Positions 1-8,608 of a stretch of DNA of 64,000 nt are shown here, piece after piece. The notes below the pieces were generated by a model. It ran no database searches and had not been told where the DNA came from. It saw only the letters and a program-made list of their open reading frames with translations. A program made the position numbers and the translations under genes. Source of the DNA: Echinometra lucunter (taxonomy: Eukaryota; Echinodermata; Echinoidea; Camarodonta; Echinometridae); contig CM057167.1 in the NCBI GenBank assembly GCA_029962745.1, forward strand, positions 16,514,303 to 16,578,302, written 5' to 3'. Every line of letters starts with the position of its first letter. Position 1 is the stretch's first letter.

Positions 1-1289
1 CTCATTTTGTAACCAATTTTGATTCAACTTTTTTTACATCCTTCTCGCTATCCTCTCTCTTCATTAAAATTGACTTGTCTCTAAGACCTCCTATTCCTTT
101 AAGTTTCAAAACTGACTTCACTATGCAAATTATAGCAATATGGAATAATAGATTTGTCTTTAAAACATACAATGCAAAGATATCATAACAATAACTCGTA
201 TAATTTCATGTAAGTCATATGATTTACTTTATGTCACATATTTATGTTATTCACTTATGCATATGTCCACATAAAAAGAACATTTGAAATAAATTATCAA
301 ACTTCAAATGCAATGCTTGAAGTGTAATACTCTGTATTTATTACCGCTTTATATCATATATGTTTTATAAATGGAATGTAATATAAGAAATCTAGCACAC
401 TAAAAAGGCTGATATACTTTGCATATTCAAATAGGACAGATTTAAAAGGCATAACATATATAAAACCAAATAAGGAATGCATATACGCTTTGTAAGAATT
501 TGAATACATAACATGAGAAATTCAAGGTGATATTCTAACAGCAGACAAAAGCACTTGCTAAACAAAAAAGCACAACAACACACAAAGGTACATCCATGTT
601 TTTTGTCATGGGTTAAAAGAAATGTTTTCAGGAACTGTGCACTATCATACTCCTACTTGCATGTTACATTTTTAACCTGGCGCAAAGGCTTCATACACTA
701 CACCAATAATCATTTGAGAAAAGGCAACATACAAAAAAAAATATATCAAGTGTCCCTTTGAAATACCTGTTAAATCGATAGTTCTCTGAATCAGAATTTT
801 CAAACTAAGTACACTTCTACAAACTTTCAAAATATGTAGAAATTTAGAGATAATTCAGTTTAATAGAAATTAAAGAAAATCATAAAAAATATTACTGTTA
901 CTCGAAATGCATAGCTCAAGAAAGAATAGTAGATGAAAATAGATGTACATCGTAAGAAAATTAATCAATTAGTACATTTTTAATTGGTACATTTATATAG
1001 CGTATTATAAATAACATTTCAATATCATCAAAACTTCTGGAATTGGTACACCCTAAGGAATAACAAAGGTGAAATTTCTTGAAAGAATGTATGCTGATGA
1101 GTCAAAAATCTAGAAAATCTCTAATAACATGTGAATAACAATGAACAAAAACAACTACAAAAAAGTCTATCCAAAGGCCTGTTATTCAAATACAAAACTT
1201 TACATTTTCTTTTTTTTTTAATCACTCAAGGCGTAAGCATCTATAAACAGTCCTCATTATACTGATTAGCCTTTATTAAAAATTTTAAA
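1..1289. repeat. Left copy of a 1.3 kb duplicated block
   Basis: This stretch is nearly identical, with only small indels and substitutions, to 12257-13546 in the same orientation. The match runs from the first base of the window up to the assembly gap at 1290. Its first ~105 bases are the right terminal inverted repeat of the element annotated at 11812-12363, so the duplicated unit begins left of the window. I see no coding exon in it. It is either a real tandem duplication around the actin-like gene or two unmerged haplotypes joined at a gap. Confidence 0.9.
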
Positions 1290-1789
1290 NNNNNNNNNNN
1301 NNNNNNNNNNNNNNNNNNNNNNNNNNNNNNNNNNNNNNNNNNNNNNNNNNNNNNNNNNNNNNNNNNNNNNNNNNNNNNNNNNNNNNNNNNNNNNNNNNNN
1401 NNNNNNNNNNNNNNNNNNNNNNNNNNNNNNNNNNNNNNNNNNNNNNNNNNNNNNNNNNNNNNNNNNNNNNNNNNNNNNNNNNNNNNNNNNNNNNNNNNNN
1501 NNNNNNNNNNNNNNNNNNNNNNNNNNNNNNNNNNNNNNNNNNNNNNNNNNNNNNNNNNNNNNNNNNNNNNNNNNNNNNNNNNNNNNNNNNNNNNNNNNNN
1601 NNNNNNNNNNNNNNNNNNNNNNNNNNNNNNNNNNNNNNNNNNNNNNNNNNNNNNNNNNNNNNNNNNNNNNNNNNNNNNNNNNNNNNNNNNNNNNNNNNNN
1701 NNNNNNNNNNNNNNNNNNNNNNNNNNNNNNNNNNNNNNNNNNNNNNNNNNNNNNNNNNNNNNNNNNNNNNNNNNNNNNNNNNNNNNNNN
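1290..1789. other. Assembly gap of exactly 500 N
   Basis: A run of exactly 500 N. The round number suggests a placeholder for a gap of unknown size, so the distance across it and the join itself are not reliable. Confidence 0.98.
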
Positions 1790-1925
1790 CAGGTGGATGA
1801 GGGCATGTGTTTATACTTAAGTGTGAGTTCTACAGAAAAAAAATATTTAAAAAAATCATCCCCCCCCCTCACTCCTCAAAGTGGATTTACGCCGGTGGGG
1901 AACAGACATTTACAACGGGGAATAC
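1790..1925 (-). mobile_element. Fragment of a GGCGTAAATCC-type MITE
   Basis: Read on the minus strand this matches the left end of the elements at 51581-51944 and 62651-63203: a terminal segment with GGCGTAAATCC, then a G run, then a T-rich stretch and a conserved segment reading TCACACTTAAGTATAA. The rest of the element is lost in the adjacent gap. Confidence 0.7.
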
Positions 1926-2049
1926 ATTTTGATTATGTACATTTCATGTTTCGTGAATTGCTGTGCACAATGATGAAAAAAAAAATCAATATAAGAACCG
2001 ACATACATGCAGATTTCAGCAAGTATTGTACCGCAAGTGATGACCACAT

Positions 2050-3713
2050 GTACATATCCTAGAGTTAGACTCTGCCAAATAGTGTGCTGCTTTGTCCAAA
2101 GCTGTGTCCATTTTCATCATTTCTGGGTTTTTTTTCTTCTAGTTTCTGTTTATTTTGATCTTGTTAGTTGATTCAGATCATAGGAGCCCATCTGTATGCA
2201 ACTTGAATGCAGTGCTACAAACGTAATCAAGAAAGCTACATGTCAATAATTGTGATTTATCCTGATGTGAAAATGTTTTTGATTCTGTATTTTTATAGAA
2301 GGTAAATCACATCTCAAATCTAGATGGAGATCTAGAATATCCCCCACCCCACCCCCAATGTAACAATCAAATTTCTTCCATTTGTACAATGTACATCCGT
2401 ACACATACTATTTTAGAGATGCTGTTATCCAACCGTTTAGAGAGTATAGATTTTGAATCTTATTTCTGAGGAAAAGATACCATATAAAAAAGATTGATTA
2501 ATATATGTTTACTTTGGTGAAAAAAAATACAATATCTTGGGTATGTGCTGGAATAAATATACACCACAGAAATTTCAGTATTTTTCATACAGCTGCATGT
2601 GGTACACAACTCATACTTGTAAAAAAAAAAAAAAAAAAAAATTGGGGGGGGGGGGGCAGGGGGAAGGGGGGGGGGGGCTGTGGACACTATGTGTTTAAAA
2701 TGCAGCAAATGGGTTTAATTGTAATGTCGTCATCTGATACTATGTTTTATGATTTTCTTGGAATTGTGTTCCAGGAGTGCCATAAGAAAAAATAATGATA
2801 GATTATAATGTATACTCTATCAAACTTATGTCCTTGCTTTGCATGATACAATTCTTTATAGAAAATGTAATTATTATGATTATATATGCTGCTAATTTGT
2901 ATCCTAAATGTAGTGTTGGAGATTCTTTTAGAAGTCAGTCAGATTTTATGAATATTAAGACTTGTTAGTTCTTTTTCCTTAAACTTTTAGTTACATGTAG
3001 CTCTAGTTTTAACATTGAATAAGTGATTGAACCAATAGACAGAAAAGCAAGATATTTTATTTGAAATATATAATCTCTATCACACCGTTATCTTAGCAGA
3101 AGAAAAAAAAATGCATATTGCAATGCTTTTATGTCTAAGGTGGCAGTTATTTGACTAATGATGCCAATTCTTATACCTATGAATTATTGTTTTTATGATT
3201 TGAAAAAAATGAATGAGAGCTTATTTAATTATGTTGTACATCACTGCAATACGTGCACAGCCAGAAAATAAGATCTTATTGCATTTTCTGTAAATAGTGA
3301 TCTTATGTACCAATCTTGTAATTAACTTTTTTTTTAAATTTTATGTTTACAGTATTAATACTAATTGCTTCTATACAATGTACACATTGCTTTTGCTTGT
3401 GTCCCAGTATATGTCTAAATATAATTTTATAAACTGATTTAACACAGTTTTTGCAACTGGTTTTTTTTCTCCTTTGTTTTGTACATCAAAAGCTATTACC
3501 ACAGACAATTATTGTAACTTGTGTAAGTTCAGCATATGGTTTGTGCATGTTGTAGGAATGGATTTTGACAAATTCCATTCCATATTGCAAAACGGTCATG
3601 GGACAAATGCTGATTTTATGTGAAATAATTAGCTTGTAAGCTGTCATTGAGAATGAAAAAAAAATGCTGGTGTATGATATACTTTGTAAATAAATAAATA
3701 AAATCTCATTAAT
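2050..3713 (+). other. Possible 3' UTR of a gene to the left, with polyA signals
   Basis: No exon is recognised. The stretch is T-rich, is poor in open frames and has few of the window's repeats. It ends in overlapping AATAAA hexamers at about 3689-3702, after which the base composition changes. This looks like a long 3' UTR of a plus-strand gene whose coding part lies in the gap or off the window. Only composition and polyadenylation hexamers support this. Confidence 0.3.
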
Positions 3714-4007
3714 GATACTTCTGCTTGTATATGGACTCAGATTTGTGCCTCTAAGTCTGTAAGAGAAGGCATAGAACAGATGTTTGTTGTTGTATTAAGA
3801 TGACTACCCCCCCCCCCCCCCCCCACATAGTCCAAGGACAGTTGCTACTGACAATCCCACGTTGTCTGGCTGTGGGTGACTTTTGTGACACCCTTTCCCC
3901 AAGAAAATTATTTGAAAAAGACAAAAAAGGGGAAGGCAAATCAAGAAATTGGAGAAAAATAAAGGAATATCACAATTAAAAAAGTTCAACTGACACTATG
4001 CTCAAAT

Positions 4008-4069
<62 letters not shown>

Positions 4070-6087
4070 GAAAGGAGAGAATTTGGAGAGCAAGAAAATC
4101 TCTTTGAAATCGCCTTTGGTATCTTGTTAAATGTGTTACATGTAATTCCATTAAAATTGATTTTAATGAATGCACATTTATTGCAATTTTTGTCAGAAAT
4201 GTAACGGGATCTTAAATGAAATTATTTCAAACAGTAGATTGGAATTTGGAAATTAAAAAAAACCCCAAACTCTTTGAAGTACTTCCCGTTCGAATTTCAT
4301 AAAAGAATATATACTTATCACTTTTGGAACTCTAATGCATAATTGAAAAAGCACCAGAAAAGACAGAAATTAGAAAGAAGAACTTTGCAGAGCAGAAGGT
4401 AATTAATTCACTGTTCTCAAAACATGTTTTAAAATTTTTTTTTTCTTTCTTTTCTTTTTTTTAGATGTCGTTCATTTTTAACTTTTCAGATTTTTGACAT
4501 GATACATTCATGTAATCCATTTTTGATTGTTGATCGGTGTATTGAAGTTGTGGGATGGTCGAAATGAGGTGCTGACAGCCTGACACTTCAAATATTAGCA
4601 CACCACAAATACACTTTTCGGGTAGGGTTTGGAATTCTATACTATCAGTGACTATACCTCATACTAAGGAGATATTAGCATACATAGCCTTTGAAAGTTA
4701 TTTGAATACATGTATCAGCATTGGAGCGGTGCTCAAAGTGAACCGGTAATGATATATGAATCTATCCCACAACCCGATAAGTAAAATGATATCATTGGCT
4801 TGCAGCATTGTAGCTGTGTTGTGGTAATTGCATGTTTGCGCACTAATTGAATACGTGTATCAACAATGGTTGTGCATCTGTGCATGTCAATATATACCTC
4901 GACTAGGTTTTCTATTGCCTAGTATATTGAATTCTTCTAGCAGTGTCCGGATAGAACGGAACTCACCAGGCTTTAATTATAGCGATCTACATGAAGCCTA
5001 CAACAATCAGGTAAATATCAAAGTGCCAGAAACTGTATGGAGGAATGGGGCGGGGCTGTTATATAATCGTCATTAATATAGTTCAGTTTTATATATTCGC
5101 ATGTGCATGGATTGTTATAAAGCCACATGACATTAATTTAGAAGACTAGCTAGACTTGAGCAGAAACATGCACACAGTTATGAATTATCCCAGGCATATG
5201 CTTGCATGTACATGCAGAAAGTATGTCGTGTATATGTACCTCATCGCCCGCATTTAAAAGTAAAAGAGCTCATGATCTAAACATTATTTTACAGATGTTG
5301 CAAACAGATTCTTAGCATGCACAGACATGAGATATTTCCGTAACAGTCACAACAAGCATGACCTGTACAGGAAACAAGCTGTATGCTAGATCAAATTATA
5401 TAGACTACAGGATCCGGGTACAGGATATATGTATTGTACATATTAGCCTGTTTTCCAGGACAAAGAGTTATTATTGAACTGAAAAAAACTTAATTTTTCG
5501 TAAATGAAAATTCAACTAGAAAAACAAACAAACAAACAAACAAACAAACAAACAAAAGTTTTCGAGCCCGGGGGAGGGGGATCGTACCCCCCAAAATGTT
5601 GAACAATTAATGTAGGCTACACCTTCAAATCAAAAGGAAATACCCCAATCGAGCCCCCAAACATAGGCCCATATGTATTCGGACGTACAACCAACCTATT
5701 GCCATTAATTCAGATAGCTCCCGAAGGCAACCCCCCCCCCCCATCCCTTGTGACAATACCTCAGGGCAATTTTACCACCAGGACGATTATACCTTGAGGA
5801 CCACTTCCCCAGGAGTACCCTCCAGGCCGGATTATACCCTCTGGACATACCCTCAAGCTAGATCGGACAGTTCAATAATTTGTAGCTTATCTATTATGTT
5901 ACCAATTGCAAGGCTGGTTTATTATGATATGAACTTCTGAAGAGTTGTATCGCAATATGGGTAAAGCGCCATTTAAAAACATTTTAAAGTAATAAAACCA
6001 CCGAATAATACAAAACAATGCCTTTCGATGAAATTTTAGCTCATTTTAGGTATATTTTTGAAGTTATGATAAAAAATTCCACAACAT
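3714..6087. other. Intergenic sequence with microsatellites, no gene seen
   Basis: It holds a poly-C tract near 3807, a (GA)n(CAGA)n microsatellite at 4008-4070, an (AAAC)n run at 5519-5556 and C/G-rich tracts at 5560-5760. A consensus-like splice donor CAG|GTAAAT occurs at 5010/5011 and could belong to an untranslated first exon of the actin-like gene. Nothing else supports that. Confidence 0.5.
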
Positions 6088-6323
6088 TCAGGGGCGGCAC
6101 CAGGGTATTTTGATAAGGGGGCATCCATAGGTGAGTTGATATACGCTTTAAATGAAAAAAAAAAGGATATTTTAGTTACATGACACCATCTCTTTTTCCA
6201 TACTGTTCTTTCTTCTTTCTCCCCTTTTTCTATTTTTCTCTCCTCTTTTTTTTTTCTTTTATTTTTTTTTGCTCACTTAAAAAATCATTGGGGGCGGTCG
6301 CCGTTAGACCGCCCCTGACGACA
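6088..6323 (+). mobile_element. GGGGCGG-terminal MITE, copy 1
   Basis: The element begins CAGGGGCGGCACCAGGGTAT and ends with the inverted GACCGCCCCTGA. The middle is a pyrimidine-rich stretch containing CCATACTGTT. The same family lies in opposite orientation at 6833-7080, so the pair brackets N-terminal exon 1a of the actin-like gene. Confidence 0.75.
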
Positions 6324-6474
6324 TTTCTTATCAATTTCATGAAATTTTCATGATATTTCGGCAGCTTTTATCGCAAATTATCTCAAATGGACAAAAATGA
6401 ATATATTCCGTTTTGCGACAAGCTATTCATAATGTATTAGACTATAATATCATATACTTTCAGCACGATGAGCG

Positions 6475-6609
6475 ATGGATTATGGTGACGAGGACGACTG
6501 GCCAGCTCTCGTCATCGACAACGGATCCGGATCTATCAAATACGGGTACGCCGGGGATGACGATCCCAAGTCGATCATTGCAAATGCAGTCGGCCGATAT
6601 TTAGAGCAG
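6475..6609 (+). CDS. Actin-like gene, alternative N-terminal exon 1a
   Basis: Forty-five codons from an ATG at 6475, reading [19 protein letters not shown] and then a K-Y-G-Y-A-G-D segment. This is the acidic N-terminus plus phosphate loop 1 of actin. It ends in phase 0 at a donor (GAGCAG|GTATAA), the same phase as exon 1b, so either could splice to exon 2 at 8269. A pyrimidine-containing acceptor (TTTCAG) precedes it at 6463. An ATG at 6468 opens a six-codon overlapping upstream frame that could lower translation. Its tail ([10 protein letters not shown]) departs from the actin VFPSIVGRPRH segment more than exon 1b does. It could be a used alternative first exon or a decaying duplicate. Confidence 0.75.
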
Positions 6610-8527
6610 GTATAATTTCAACTTTAACACTGAAATATCCTACAGAGAATTCGGGCATTTGGGGTGGGGTAGGCAGAGTACACGTGATTCCATCAAATTT
6701 ATAGTGGAGTTTTGATTACTCATTTGAGCAGGTTGACAGTGGATATATATATATAAACTACTTTGTATGTTTAGAAACTAAAGTACTTTCGAATATGAGC
6801 GGTGCATTTAACAACTTTTTATGACATTAATCATTCAGGGGCGGCGCTAAAGGGGGCAGGGGGCGACCGCCCCCTATGATTTTCCAAGTGACGAAAAAAA
6901 AAAAAAGGAGAAAAAGAAGAACAAGAGAGAGAAGAAACAACAGTATGGGAAAAGGGGTGGTTGGGTCATGTATAATACCCCTATGTTTTCATTTAAAACT
7001 TCAATAAACTCATCTATCGGTAATCTTGGACCCCCCCCCCCCCCCCAATCAAAATACCCTGGCGCCTCCCTGTTATCATTTAAAAAATGATTTAACATAA
7101 TTGTGTAAACTATCTTTGCAACTCGGGAAGTCTGAGATGAGCAGCTACTATGAAGACGATGATGGCCCGGACCCGCTGGTGATCGACAACGGGAGTGGGA
7201 ATATCAAAGCAGGATTTGCTGGAGATAAGACCTGCAGAGCCGCCTTCCCGTCATGCATTGGAAGAAGTAGAAAGGTGAGATGGTGGGATGGGTGGGATGG
7301 TTAACGGTAACAGAAAGTCCATGAGCAATTTACTTGTTCATAACAAGCTATAGGGTTCCATTTTCTAAAAATTGATTTTTTTTTTTCTGCAATACTCAAT
7401 AATTGCAATAGTACGGTCCCTATCTATTCTATATATTTTTTTCCAATGTAAAGCGCATAGAGCTAGAAAATTAAGCGTTAATTAATTTGCGCTAAATAAA
7501 TCGAAAGTTATTATTATTTATGATGGGCCACAGGGGTCTACGGCCATCTTCCACTCGACTGGCGAAAAAAATGATAAGGAGGAAAAAGAACTCTCATTTC
7601 ATTACAAAAAATGGGATTGCGTACTACCGCTCTTCGATAGTGATTACTTGTATCCATTCTGTGTCTTTCAATTGTAACGGAATTTGAAACTATTATTGAT
7701 TATGTGGGATTATATACATGTATACATCATGCATGTATTAATAATGTATCAGTTTTGTCAAAGATATTTTGTATTTTTCTGTTAAATATGCTATGTTATA
7801 AGAATGTGTCAATAAAACATCACTCAAATAGAAAAAGATAAGGAGAAAAAAGAAAAGGAGATGGGAAATGGAACTCCGAAGAAGTCCATGGGTGTCAGTC
7901 GGGGAGGGGGGGGGGGCAGCAGGGGGTCACATCCCCCCAAACCATTTAGGGGTGGGGGACACAATTGGGTATGCCCCCAAAAAGAAAAAGAAAAAATGGA
8001 GAAGACACCTGAAAAGGCCAATGTTAAAAGAAATAGAAAAAGAGACACCAGAGAAAAATTTGTCAGCAAATTTTGGGTTTGTCCCTCCCCCAAATGTCCC
8101 CTATACCACTCTGTTTTTATGAAAAAATAGGGATATTCATTCCCGCCCCCCCCCCTCCGATATGAACAGATTATGAATGTGTGTCTATGCTACTCGCTAC
8201 GTGAGATTTAATTAGCATATTATTTTTAAGAAATGTGGTTTTTAATATTATGTCTGCCCTTATTACAGTCGCGTGGTAACGGGAAACGGGAGAACTTCAT
8301 AGGAGACGCAATGTCCAGAAAACGAGAAATGCTGAGCCTCAACTACCCAATCAACCACGGAATCGTCACCGACTGGGAAGACATGGAGAAGATCTGGCGT
8401 TACATTTTCGAGGATGATCTCAGGGTCGATACCACGGAGCATCCGGTACTAATGACGGAACCACCCAGGAATCCTATGTATAACAGACAGAAAATGGCAC
8501 AGGTATATAAATCTCTCTCTCTCTCTT

Positions 8528-8608
<81 letters not shown>

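Noticed and set aside
4828..5076. 82-codon plus-strand frame with a good donor at 5010/5011, as a first coding exon of the actin-like gene
   Set aside because: Its phase at the donor (0) does not fit the phase needed to enter exon 1a in frame, and it has no similarity. It could only be an untranslated exon.
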